The notes below the pieces were generated by a model. That model was not told the DNA's origin, did not search any database, and worked only from the letters and a program-made list of their open reading frames with translations. Shown here one piece after another: positions 34,954-52,195 of a stretch of DNA of 64,000 nt (position 1 is the stretch's first letter; each line of letters opens with the position of its first letter). The DNA is from Streptomyces sp. SPB162 (GTDB taxonomy: Bacteria > Actinomycetota > Actinomycetes > Streptomycetales > Streptomycetaceae), in the NCBI RefSeq assembly GCF_029504575.1, contig NZ_JAQFII010000001.1:4595001-4659000 (forward strand). Direction: 5' to 3'. The translations under genes were made by a program, and so were the position numbers.

Positions 34954-35877
34954 GTGTCTGACCCGAACGTGTACGACGCCGACGAGTCCGTCGAGGGCGA
35001 CGACACTGCGCTCGACATCGTCGAGGCAGCCGACGGCGACATCGACCAGGCCGAAGCTGCCGATGAAGCCGCGGGCGAAGCCGCCGAGCAGGCCGCCGTC
35101 CACGCCATCGACGAGACCGATGACGCGGTCGCCGAGGACGCCGAGGGCGAGCCCGAAGCAGACGCCCCCGTCGACGAAGAGGCCGACGCCGTACTCGCCG
35201 AGGCCGACGCCGAGCTGGCCGAGGACGACGCCGCCGACGCCGAGCCCGCCGAGGAGCCCGAGCCGGTCGACCCCGTCGCCGCCTTCCGCGAGGAACTCCG
35301 CACCCTGCCGGGCGAGTGGTACGTCATCCACACGTACGCCGGCTACGAGAACCGCGTGAAGTCCAACCTGGAGCAGCGCGCCGTCTCGCTCAACGTCGAG
35401 GACTACATCTACCAGGCAGAAGTGCCGCAGGAAGAAGTAGCCCAGATCAAGAACGGCGAGCGCAAGACGGTGAAGCAGAACAAGCTTCCCGGCTACGTCC
35501 TCGTCCGGATGGACCTGACGAACGAGTCGTGGGGCGTCGTCCGCAACACGCCCGGCGTCACGGGCTTCGTGGGCAACGCGTACGACCCGTACCCGCTGAC
35601 GCTGGACGAGATCCTCAAGATGCTCGCTCCCGAGGTCGAGGCGGCCGCCGAGGCCGCCGCCGCCGCGGACGGCACGGGTCCGGCCCGCAAGATCGAGGTC
35701 CAGGTGCTGGACTTCGAGGTCGGCGACTCGGTCACCGTCACCGACGGCCCGTTCGCGACGCTGCAGGCGACGATCAACGAGATCAACCCGGATTCGAAGA
35801 AGATCAAGGGCCTCGTCGAGATCTTCGGCCGCGAGACTCCGGTCGAGCTCAGCTTCGACCAGATCCAGAAGAACTGA
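34954..35877 (+). CDS. nusG: Transcription termination/antitermination factor NusG
   Basis: 307 residues. The first 115 are an acidic, alanine-rich extension (AEDAEGEPEADAPVDEEADA and similar) typical of actinobacterial NusG but absent from most other bacteria. The NGN domain starts at about residue 121 (EWYVIHTYAGYENRVKSNL), and the KOW domain is at the end (FEVGDSVTVTDGPFATLQAT, GRETPVELSFDQI). NusG binds RNA polymerase and ribosomal S10, coupling transcription and translation. Confidence 0.97.
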   Translation: MSDPNVYDADESVEGDDTALDIVEAADGDIDQAEAADEAAGEAAEQAAVHAIDETDDAVAEDAEGEPEADAPVDEEADAVLAEADAELAEDDAADAEPAEEPEPVDPVAAFREELRTLPGEWYVIHTYAGYENRVKSNLEQRAVSLNVEDYIYQAEVPQEEVAQIKNGERKTVKQNKLPGYVLVRMDLTNESWGVVRNTPGVTGFVGNAYDPYPLTLDEILKMLAPEVEAAAEAAAAADGTGPARKIEVQVLDFEVGDSVTVTDGPFATLQATINEINPDSKKIKGLVEIFGRETPVELSFDQIQKN

Positions 35878-35895
35878 GTTTTTTACACGTCCGAC

Positions 35896-35930
35896 CAGGT
35901 CAGACCGGCTTTTTCAGCTGGTCTGACCTG
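35896..35930 (+). terminator. Terminator after nusG
   Basis: Eleven-pair stem CAGGTCAGACC/GGTCTGACCTG with a loop containing TTTTT, followed by TTTGGTTT. rplK then has its own promoter. Confidence 0.85.
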
Positions 35931-36022
35931 TTTGGTTTCAGGCCGGGCCCCGATACCCGTTATCGTGGTGCGGTATGCCTGTTAGCAGGCGAAACAACTC
36001 TCACTAGGACCCGGAGAGAGCA

Positions 36023-36457
36023 ATGCCTCCCAAGAAGAAGAAGATCACGGGGCTTATCAAGCTCCAGATCAACGCGGGCGCGGCCAACCCCGCCCCGCCC
36101 GTCGGCCCCGCACTGGGCCAGCACGGCGTCAACATCATGGAGTTCTGCAAGGCCTACAACGCCGCGACCGAGTCGCAGCGTGGCATGGTCGTGCCGGTGG
36201 AGATCACGGTCTACGACGACCGCTCCTTCACCTTCATCACCAAGACTCCGCCGGCCGCGAAGCTGATCCTCAAGGCCGCGGGTGTGGAGAAGGGCTCCGG
36301 CGAGCCCCACACCAAGAAGGTCGCGAAGCTCACCGCCGCCCAGGTGCGTGACATCGCCACCCTCAAGATGCCGGACCTGAACGCCAACGACCTGGACGCC
36401 GCGTCGAAGATCATCGCCGGCACCGCCCGTTCCATGGGCATCACGGTCGAGGGCTGA
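36023..36457 (+). CDS. rplK: 50S ribosomal protein L11
   Basis: 144 residues starting [20 protein letters not shown] with the [14 protein letters not shown] motif. L11 forms the GTPase-associated centre, binds 23S rRNA helices 43-44 and is needed for RelA-dependent stringent response. The proline-rich N-terminal region targeted by thiopeptides is wild-type. A GGAGAG site precedes it. Confidence 0.98.
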
Positions 36458-36534
36458 CACCCACCCCGAAGCACGTCTGTGGAAGGACCGCGCGCGGTCC
36501 GCACCACGACTCCACTCACCATTGAGGAGCAGCA

Positions 36535-37257
36535 GTGAAGCGCAGCAAGACTCTCCGCGCTGCGGACGCGAAGATCGACCGGGAGAAGCTCTACGCCCCG
36601 CTCGAGGCCGTCCGTCTCGCCAAGGACACCGCAGCGACGAAGTTCGACTCGACCGTCGAGGTCGCCATGCGTCTGGGTGTCGACCCGCGCAAGGCCGACC
36701 AGATGGTCCGCGGCACCGTCAACCTTCCGCACGGCACCGGCAAGACCGCCCGGGTCCTGGTCTTCGCGACCGGTGACCGTGCAGCGGCCGCGGAAGCCGC
36801 GGGCGCCGACATCGTCGGCTCCGACGAACTCATCGAAGAGGTGGCCAAGGGCCGCCTGGACTTCGACGCCGTCGTCGCCACCCCGGACCTCATGGGCAAG
36901 GTCGGCCGCCTCGGCCGCGTGCTCGGTCCCCGTGGCCTGATGCCGAACCCGAAGACCGGCACCGTGACCCCGGACGTGGCCAAGGCCGTGACCGAGATCA
37001 AGGGCGGCAAGATCGAGTTCCGCGTCGACAAGCACTCGAACCTGCACTTCATCATCGGCAAGGTGTCGTTCGATGACGCGCAGCTGGTCGAGAACTACGG
37101 CGCGGCCCTGGACGAGATCCTCCGTCTGAAGCCGTCGGCCGCCAAGGGCCGGTACATCCGGAAGGCCGCCATCAGCACCACGATGGGCCCGGGCATCCTG
37201 GTGGACCAGAACCGCACCCGCAACCTCCTCGTCGAGGAGGACCCGGCCGCCGTCTGA
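36535..37257 (+). CDS. rplA: 50S ribosomal protein L1
   Basis: 240 residues from a GTG with GAGGAG upstream. KFDSTVEVAMRLGVDPRKADQ and GPRGLMPNPKTGTVTPDVAKAV are the L1 signature. L1 forms the mobile stalk at the tRNA exit site and represses its own operon by binding mRNA in many bacteria. It is co-transcribed with rplK, 77 bases apart. Confidence 0.98.
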   Translation: MKRSKTLRAADAKIDREKLYAPLEAVRLAKDTAATKFDSTVEVAMRLGVDPRKADQMVRGTVNLPHGTGKTARVLVFATGDRAAAAEAAGADIVGSDELIEEVAKGRLDFDAVVATPDLMGKVGRLGRVLGPRGLMPNPKTGTVTPDVAKAVTEIKGGKIEFRVDKHSNLHFIIGKVSFDDAQLVENYGAALDEILRLKPSAAKGRYIRKAAISTTMGPGILVDQNRTRNLLVEEDPAAV

Positions 37258-37287
37258 TCCTGACGACGACGCCGCGTACGCGACTCG

Positions 37288-37327
37288 GGCCGGGGGCCCC
37301 GCTCCCTCTGGGGAGTGGGGCCCGGCC
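37288..37327 (+). terminator. Terminator after rplA
   Basis: A long hairpin GGCCGGGGGCCCCGCTCC with two bulged G and its partner GGAGTGGGGCCCGGCC, directly after the rplKA pair. Confidence 0.82.
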
Positions 37328-37399
37328 TGTCGGCTCTCCCGGCCCCTGGAGGGGCGCTGAGCAGCCCGTTGAGGCGATTTGCCGGATCGCGACCCGTTC

Positions 37400-37622
37400 G
37401 CGTACGCTATCGAAGAAGCCAAAGACCGCTGGTCGCTGCTGTGCCCTCGTTGAGGAGCGCGGCGGCCGAAGGATCCGCTAGCTGCGGACGTCCCGCTCAG
37501 GTTGCTGTGGAAGAACTCCTGGAATTCATTCTGGTTGAGTAACGCCCCGTGCGCCTGCGCCGGGGCGTTCGTGTTGCCCAGCCCCTTCCGTGCGGTCCGA
37601 ATCACCCGGAAGGAGGCCGAGA
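37400..37622 (+). promoter_or_regulatory. rplJL leader, probable L10-binding leader RNA
   Basis: The 300-base gap before rplJ has a promoter-like TTGCCG (37379) and TACGCT (37403) 18 bases apart, then a structured transcript. That transcript contains CGCTGGTCGCTGCTG, GGCGGCCGAAGGATCCGC and the hairpin ACGCCCCGTGCGCCTGCGCCGGGGCGT at about 37542-37568. Position and layout match the ribosomal L10 leader family, through which L10(L12)4 represses rplJL translation. I recognise it by context more than by base-for-base match. Confidence 0.5.
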
Positions 37623-37625
37623 CTC

Positions 37626-38186
37626 ATGGCGAGGCCCGATAAGGCTGCTGCGGTTGCCGAGCTGACGGACAAGTTCCGCAGCTCCAATGCCGCAATGCTG
37701 ACCGAGTACCGCGGTCTCACCGTGGCGCAGCTCAAGACGCTGCGCCGTTCGCTCGGTGAGAACGCCCAGTACGCCGTGGTGAAGAACACGCTGACCAAGA
37801 TCGCGGCCAACGAGGCCGGGATCAGCACGCTGGACGACCTGTTCGCAGGTCCGACGGCGGTTGCCTTCGTCACCGGTGACCCGGTGGAGTCGGCGAAGAG
37901 TCTGCGTGACTTCGCCAAGGACAACCCCAACCTCATCATCAAGGGCGGTGTCCTTGACGGTAAGGCGCTGTCCGCAGATGAGATCAAGAAGCTCGCGGAC
38001 CTCGAGTCCCGCGAGGTTCTGCTCGCCAAGGTGGCCGGTGGCATCAAGGCGTCGATGGCCAAGGCCGCGGCGACTTTCCAGGCCCCGCTCACGGAGTTCG
38101 TCCGCACCGCGGACGCGCTTCGCGCCAAGGTCGAGCAGGGCGGTGCCGGTACGCCGGCTCCCGCCGAGGCCGAGGTGGCGGAGTAA
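37626..38186 (+). CDS. rplJ: 50S ribosomal protein L10
   Basis: 186 residues from the ATG at 37626 with GGAGG at the right spacing; an upstream in-frame start would remove that site. MARPDKAAAVAELTDKFRSS and LTEYRGLTVAQLKTLRRSL identify L10, and the C-terminal helices carry L7/L12 dimers. Ends in an acidic Pro-Ala tail. Translation is likely controlled by L10 itself. Confidence 0.97.
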   Translation: MARPDKAAAVAELTDKFRSSNAAMLTEYRGLTVAQLKTLRRSLGENAQYAVVKNTLTKIAANEAGISTLDDLFAGPTAVAFVTGDPVESAKSLRDFAKDNPNLIIKGGVLDGKALSADEIKKLADLESREVLLAKVAGGIKASMAKAAATFQAPLTEFVRTADALRAKVEQGGAGTPAPAEAEVAE

Positions 38187-38269
38187 CCCTCCGCCTCTGG
38201 TCGCAGCGGGCGCCTCACGCCCGCCTTCATGTACACCCGGCACCTGCCGAATAGTGGAAGGACGCCATC

Positions 38270-38647
38270 ATGGCGAAGCTGTCCCAGGAAGAGCTGCTCG
38301 CGCAGTTCGAGACCCTGACCCTCATCGAGCTCTCCGAGTTCGTCAAGGCGTTCGAAGAGAAGTTCGACGTCAAGGCTGCCGCCCCGGTCGCCGTCGCGGG
38401 CCCCGCCGCCGCTGCCGCTGAGGCTCCCGAGGAGCAGGACGAGTTCGACGTCGTCCTCACCGGCGCCGGCGAGAAGAAGATCCAGGTCATCAAGGTTGTG
38501 CGTGAGCTCACCTCGCTGGGTCTGAAGGAGGCCAAGGACCTCGTCGACGGCGCTCCGAAGCCGGTCCTCGAGAAGGTCGCCAAGGAGGCCGCCGAGAAGG
38601 CTGCCGAGTCCCTCAAGGCCGCTGGCGCGTCCGTCGAGGTCAAGTAG
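38270..38647 (+). CDS. rplL: 50S ribosomal protein L7/L12
   Basis: 125 residues. The N-terminal dimerisation domain (SQEELLAQFETLTLIELSEF), an Ala-Pro hinge (APVAVAGPAAAAAEAPEE), and the factor-binding C-terminal domain (EKKIQVIKVVRELTSLGLKE) are complete. It recruits translational GTPases such as EF-G and EF-Tu, encoded downstream. Confidence 0.98.
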   Translation: MAKLSQEELLAQFETLTLIELSEFVKAFEEKFDVKAAAPVAVAGPAAAAAEAPEEQDEFDVVLTGAGEKKIQVIKVVRELTSLGLKEAKDLVDGAPKPVLEKVAKEAAEKAAESLKAAGASVEVK

Positions 38648-38681
38648 TTCCCGGCCCCTCCAGTAGGGGCTGAACAGCCGC

Positions 38682-38711
38682 AGGGCGGCCACCCGTAAGG
38701 GTGGCCGCCCT
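38682..38711 (+). terminator. Terminator or attenuator between rplL and rpoB
   Basis: Perfect 13-pair stem AGGGCGGCCACCC with loop GTAA. In many bacteria the rplL-rpoB gap contains a leaky terminator that lowers RNA polymerase synthesis relative to ribosomal proteins; here a separate promoter also exists further on. Confidence 0.82.
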
Positions 38712-38990
38712 CGGTCGTTCCCGGGGTCCTCCAGGGGCCTTCCAGTCGCTCGGGGGTATGGTGATCGTCCCCGTCGAGCGGGGGGCGCCGTACGGATCTC
38801 CGGGGGGCTGAGGCCTTGACGAACCGCACGCGGCGCGCAATTCTCAGGACGCGTCGTAAGTTCGATCCGGGGTCCGAGGCATGGATCGAGCGCGATGCGG
38901 GAATGCCTAGCGTCAAGCACAGATCCGGTGCCGAGACCGGGTCGACAACAGTGGCGAGGGGGCAATGATTCGGTACTCCGAATCTCTGCC

Positions 38991-39182
38991 TGGACATCAG
39001 TGTGCCGAGTGGCTACACTGACCCTTTGCGCTGCCTGTTAGCTGTAGCCTGGCCCGTCACCAGGGACAGCCCCAAGCCTGAGCACGGAATGAAGAGATGT
39101 CCCCTCTGTGGACATCCCCGTGTGCTCGGGGGCGGACACCGGTATGCGCGTAGTGAGTCCGAGCCCTCGGAAGGACCCCCTC
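38991..39182 (+). promoter_or_regulatory. rpoB promoter and leader
   Basis: TGGACA at 38991-38996 and TACACT at 39014-39019 are 17 bases apart, a good vegetative promoter. The start point would be near 39026. The leader of about 155 bases begins close to TGCCTGTTAGC (39032-39042), an 11-mer also present upstream of rplK at 35976-35986. The gap from the rplL hairpin to this promoter holds no gene. Confidence 0.75.
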
Positions 39183-42668
<3,486 letters not shown>

Positions 42669-42825
42669 CGGGCCGGCCGGGAAGTCGCACTCGCGGCTTC
42701 CCGGCCGCTCCGGGCGTCGGTAACACGGCCCCGGAGTGACCCCACGGACTGTTCAGACCATGTTTGACACTCGACCCCGGCAGTGTCACTAGTCGGGTAA
42801 AACCCGAAGGCGGGATTGACGACAA

Positions 42826-46725
<3,900 letters not shown>

Positions 46726-46750
46726 GTCGTGTCCCGCAGAGTCTGATCCG

Positions 46751-46785
46751 CAAGGCGGCCGTCCCCTCCCGGGATGGCCGCCTTG
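46751..46785 (+). terminator. Terminator after rpoC
   Basis: CAAGGCGGCC-GTCCC pairs with GGGAT-GGCCGCCTTG around a short loop, 26 bases after the rpoC stop. Confidence 0.88.
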
Positions 46786-46866
46786 CGGCTTTTCGCGGAA
46801 CTTCGCACGGTCGCCGTGCGTCCGTCAGTATGGAGAGACGAGTCCTAGGCGGGGGAGGTGTCGCAC

Positions 46867-47400
46867 GTGTCGCTCGATCCGTGGGGCAACGGGCGGCTGC
46901 CACAGTCCGGCCAGGTGCCCGGCATGCTGGCGGCCGACGCCGACCGTGAGCGCACGGTGGACGTGCTGAAGGCCGCGTTCGCGGAGGGCCGCCTGCAGCA
47001 GCAGGAGTACGAGCACCGGATGTCCACCGCCTACCAGGCGCGTACCTACGGTGAGTTGCAGCTGCTGGTGCGCGACCTCCCACAGGGGCCCTCACCGATG
47101 TCCGTGCAGTCGTCCCAGCCGATGGGCTACGTGCCGCGGACATTCCTGCCGGCCCCGCCGCGCACCAACACCTCCGCCGTCGCCGCGTTCGTCTGCGGGC
47201 TGGCGGGCACCTTCACCCTCGTGACGGCGATCCCCGCGGTGATCCTGGGCCACAAGGCCCGCAAGGAGATCAGCAGAACGGGCGAGGGCGGCGACGGCTT
47301 CGCGGTCGCCGGACTGGTGCTGGGCTGGATCGTCTCCGGTTTCCTGGGGCTGTTCCTGCTCTTCGTGATGCTCGCCGCGGTCGCCGGAAGCGGCGGATAG
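46867..47400 (+). CDS. DUF1707 and DUF4190 domain membrane protein
   Basis: About 177 residues from the GTG at 46867, which has GGGGGAGGT seven bases upstream; a GTG three codons earlier overlaps that site. Residues around 20-75 (MLAADADRERTVDVLKAAFA, GRLQQQEYEHRMSTAYQART) form the actinobacterial DUF1707 (SHOCT-like) module. After a proline-rich linker, two membrane helices frame HKARKEISRTGEGGDGFAVAGLVLGW, the DUF4190 signature. Function is unknown; such proteins are common in Streptomyces envelopes. It stands alone between rpoC and the str operon. Confidence 0.88.
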   Translation: MSLDPWGNGRLPQSGQVPGMLAADADRERTVDVLKAAFAEGRLQQQEYEHRMSTAYQARTYGELQLLVRDLPQGPSPMSVQSSQPMGYVPRTFLPAPPRTNTSAVAAFVCGLAGTFTLVTAIPAVILGHKARKEISRTGEGGDGFAVAGLVLGWIVSGFLGLFLLFVMLAAVAGSGG

Positions 47401-47443
47401 CGCGTCCCGGGCGGGCGGCGTGTCCTGCGCTGATGCATTTGTT

Positions 47444-47472
47444 TTGACCGGAGCCGATGCGATAGGTACGAT
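47444..47472 (+). promoter_or_regulatory. str operon promoter
   Basis: TTGACC at 47444-47449 and TACGAT at 47467-47472 are 17 bases apart. The start point near 47480 gives a leader of about 210 bases before rpsL. Confidence 0.72.
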
Positions 47473-47614
47473 CTGACCTTGTGCCTGGGGTGTGCCCGGG
47501 TCCTTGCGCGTGCCCCCAGTCTCGACTGGGAGGTTACCGATATCGCACGGGGACACCGAGGCCGCGGCACCCGACATACGTGTGTTCTCTGCTCCACGAG
47601 GACGTGCGGGGTCC

Positions 47615-47640
47615 GCGACACACCCGACCGCGTGGGTCGG
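47615..47640 (+). promoter_or_regulatory. Conserved 26-base leader element of the str operon
   Basis: GCGACACACCCGACCGCGTG followed by GGTCGG. It contains a CCGACC/GGTCGG stem with a CGTG-type loop. The identical 26 bases occur in the S10 leader at 58740-58765. It lies within the transcribed leader, 50 bases before the rpsL start. Confidence 0.75.
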
Positions 47641-47689
47641 TACCCCAGGTTAGTTTTATCGAGATCGGCACACAGAAACCGGAGAAACG

Positions 47690-48061
47690 GTGCCTACGAT
47701 CCAGCAGCTGGTCCGGAACGGCCGGCAGGACAAGGTCAAGAAGAATATGACACCCGCGCTGAAGGGTTCCCCTCAGCGTCGCGGTGTTTGCACGCGTGTG
47801 TACACGACCACCCCGAAGAAGCCGAACTCGGCGCTTCGCAAGGTGGCCCGTGTGCGTCTGACCAGTGGGATTGAGGTCACCGCCTACATTCCGGGCGAGG
47901 GCCACAACCTCCAGGAGCACTCCATCGTGCTCGTGCGTGGCGGTCGTGTGAAGGACCTGCCGGGTGTTCGCTACAAGATCATCCGCGGCTCCCTGGACAC
48001 CCAGGGCGTCAAGAACCGCAAGCAGGCCCGCAGCCGCTACGGCGCCAAGAAGGAGAAGTAA
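47690..48061 (+). CDS. rpsL: 30S ribosomal protein S12
   Basis: 123 residues from GTG (GGAGAAAC upstream). TTTPKKPNSALRKVARVR and GRVKDLPGVRYK retain wild-type lysines at the positions whose change gives streptomycin resistance. S12 sits at the decoding centre. First gene of the str operon. Confidence 0.98.
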   Translation: MPTIQQLVRNGRQDKVKKNMTPALKGSPQRRGVCTRVYTTTPKKPNSALRKVARVRLTSGIEVTAYIPGEGHNLQEHSIVLVRGGRVKDLPGVRYKIIRGSLDTQGVKNRKQARSRYGAKKEK

Positions 48062-48063
48062 GC

Positions 48064-48534
48064 ATGCCTCGTAAGGGTCCTGCCCCGAAGCGCCCGGTCA
48101 TCATCGACCCGGTCTACGGATCTCCTCTGGTGACCTCGCTGGTCAACAAGATCCTCCTGCACGGCAAGCGTTCCACCGCCGAGCGGATCGTTTACGGCGC
48201 TCTCGAGGGCCTCAAGGAGAAGACCGGTACCGACCCGGTCATCACCCTGAAGCGCGCTCTGGAGAACATCAAGCCGACTCTGGAGGTCAAGTCCCGCCGC
48301 GTCGGCGGTGCGACCTACCAGGTGCCGGTCGAGGTTCGCCCCGCCCGTGCCTCCACGCTCGCGCTGCGCTGGCTCGTGGGTTACTCCCGCGCCCGCCGTG
48401 AGAAGACCATGACCGAGCGCCTGATGAACGAGCTGCTGGACGCCAGCAACGGTCTCGGTGCCTCGGTCAAGCGTCGCGAAGACACGCACAAGATGGCCGA
48501 GTCGAACAAGGCCTTCGCGCACTACCGCTGGTAG
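48064..48534 (+). CDS. rpsG: 30S ribosomal protein S7
   Basis: 156 residues. MPRKGPAPKRPVIIDPVYGS and RRVGGATYQVPVEVRPARAS are the S7 signatures. It nucleates assembly of the 30S head and represses the str operon in some bacteria. It follows rpsL by two bases. Confidence 0.98.
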   Translation: MPRKGPAPKRPVIIDPVYGSPLVTSLVNKILLHGKRSTAERIVYGALEGLKEKTGTDPVITLKRALENIKPTLEVKSRRVGGATYQVPVEVRPARASTLALRWLVGYSRARREKTMTERLMNELLDASNGLGASVKRREDTHKMAESNKAFAHYRW

Positions 48535-48572
48535 TCACCACCCACATCGAAACCGAGAGAAGACTGAGCCTA

Positions 48573-50708
<2,136 letters not shown>

Positions 50709-50741
50709 CGCTCAATTCGCAGTGTTGCCCAACCCTTAGGC

Positions 50742-50773
50742 TTGACAGCAGGCATCGGGGCATTCGACACAAT
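50742..50773 (+). promoter_or_regulatory. Possible tuf promoter
   Basis: A perfect TTGACA at 50742 lies in the 181-base gap between fusA and tuf. A partner such as CACAAT at 50768 is 20 bases away, longer than ideal, so the -10 is uncertain. An extra tuf promoter is known in Streptomyces, which supports the idea. Confidence 0.4.
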
Positions 50774-50889
50774 CCACAGGGGCTTCGGCCCTGAGAAGCG
50801 TGGCGGATGCCCCGGCAGCCCGCATTCCAGCAAAGATCACCTGGCGCCGATGAAGCAAGGCGTACAGAACCACTCCCAGGAGGACCCCA

Positions 50890-52083
50890 GTGGCGAAGGC
50901 GAAGTTCGAGCGGACTAAGCCGCACGTCAACATCGGCACCATCGGTCACATCGACCACGGTAAGACGACGCTGACCGCGGCGATTACCAAGGTGCTGCAT
51001 GACGCGTACCCGGACCTGAACGAGGCCTCGGCCTTCGACCAGATCGACAAGGCTCCTGAGGAGCGCCAGCGCGGTATCACGATCTCGATCGCGCACGTCG
51101 AGTACCAGACGGAGTCGCGTCACTACGCGCACGTCGACTGCCCCGGTCACGCGGACTACATCAAGAACATGATCACGGGTGCGGCGCAGATGGACGGCGC
51201 CATCCTCGTTGTCGCCGCGACCGACGGCCCGATGCCGCAGACCAAGGAGCACGTGCTCCTGGCCCGCCAGGTCGGCGTTCCGTACATCGTCGTCGCCCTG
51301 AACAAGGCCGACATGGTGGACGACGAGGAGATCCTGGAGCTCGTTGAGCTCGAGGTCCGTGAGCTCCTCTCCGAGTACGAGTTCCCGGGCGACGACCTTC
51401 CGGTCGTGCGCGTCTCGGCGCTCAAGGCCCTCGAGGGCGACAAGGAGTGGGGCGAGAAGCTCCTCGGCCTCATGGAGGCCGTGGACACCGCGATCCCGAC
51501 TCCGGCTCGTGACGTCGAGAAGCCGTTCCTGATGCCGATCGAGGACGTCTTCACGATCACCGGTCGTGGCACCGTCGTCACCGGTCGTATCGAGCGCGGT
51601 GTGCTCAAGGTCAACGAGACTGTCGACATCATCGGCATCAAGGAGACCAAGACCACCACCACGGTCACCGGCATCGAGATGTTCCGCAAGCTGCTTGACG
51701 AGGGTCAGGCGGGCGAGAACGTCGGTCTGCTCCTCCGTGGCATCAAGCGCGAGGACGTCGAGCGCGGCCAGGTCATCATCAAGCCGGGTACGGTCACGCC
51801 GCACACCGAGTTTGAGGCCCAGGCCTACATCCTGTCGAAGGACGAGGGTGGCCGTCACACCCCCTTCTTCAACAACTACCGTCCGCAGTTCTACTTCCGG
51901 ACGACCGACGTGACCGGCGTCGTCACCCTCCCCGAGGGCACCGAGATGGTCATGCCGGGCGACAACACCGCCATGACGGTCGCGCTGATCCAGCCGATCG
52001 CCATGGAAGAGGGCCTGAAGTTCGCCATCCGCGAGGGTGGCCGTACCGTGGGCGCCGGCCAGGTCGTCAAGATCACCAAGTGA
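50890..52083 (+). CDS. tuf: Elongation factor Tu
   Basis: 397 residues from a GTG with AGGAGG upstream. GHIDHGKTTLTAAI, DCPGHADYIKNM and NKADMVDD are the G1, G3 and G4 motifs. It delivers aminoacyl-tRNA. Kirromycin-contact residues around the domain I and III interface look ordinary. Last gene of the str operon. Confidence 0.98.
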   Translation: MAKAKFERTKPHVNIGTIGHIDHGKTTLTAAITKVLHDAYPDLNEASAFDQIDKAPEERQRGITISIAHVEYQTESRHYAHVDCPGHADYIKNMITGAAQMDGAILVVAATDGPMPQTKEHVLLARQVGVPYIVVALNKADMVDDEEILELVELEVRELLSEYEFPGDDLPVVRVSALKALEGDKEWGEKLLGLMEAVDTAIPTPARDVEKPFLMPIEDVFTITGRGTVVTGRIERGVLKVNETVDIIGIKETKTTTTVTGIEMFRKLLDEGQAGENVGLLLRGIKREDVERGQVIIKPGTVTPHTEFEAQAYILSKDEGGRHTPFFNNYRPQFYFRTTDVTGVVTLPEGTEMVMPGDNTAMTVALIQPIAMEEGLKFAIREGGRTVGAGQVVKITK

Positions 52084-52106
52084 TCTGATTCTGGCAAGCA
52101 ACACAC

Positions 52107-52150
52107 CGAGGGCCCTGTCCCCACCGTTCGCGGTGGGGGCAGGGCCCTCG
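52107..52150 (+). terminator. Strong terminator after tuf
   Basis: Twenty-pair stem CGAGGGCCCTGTCCCCACCG with loop TTCG and complement (one T-G pair). It closes the str operon and may act on the convergent PIG-L gene. Confidence 0.93.
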
Positions 52151-52195
52151 GCTTGTTGGGGGGGGTCCGGTTGTTCGGGGGGCGATCCGGCCGGC

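Noticed and set aside
51156..51689. Minus-strand frame of 177 codons opposite tuf.
   Set aside because: It is an antisense shadow of EF-Tu with no independent signals.
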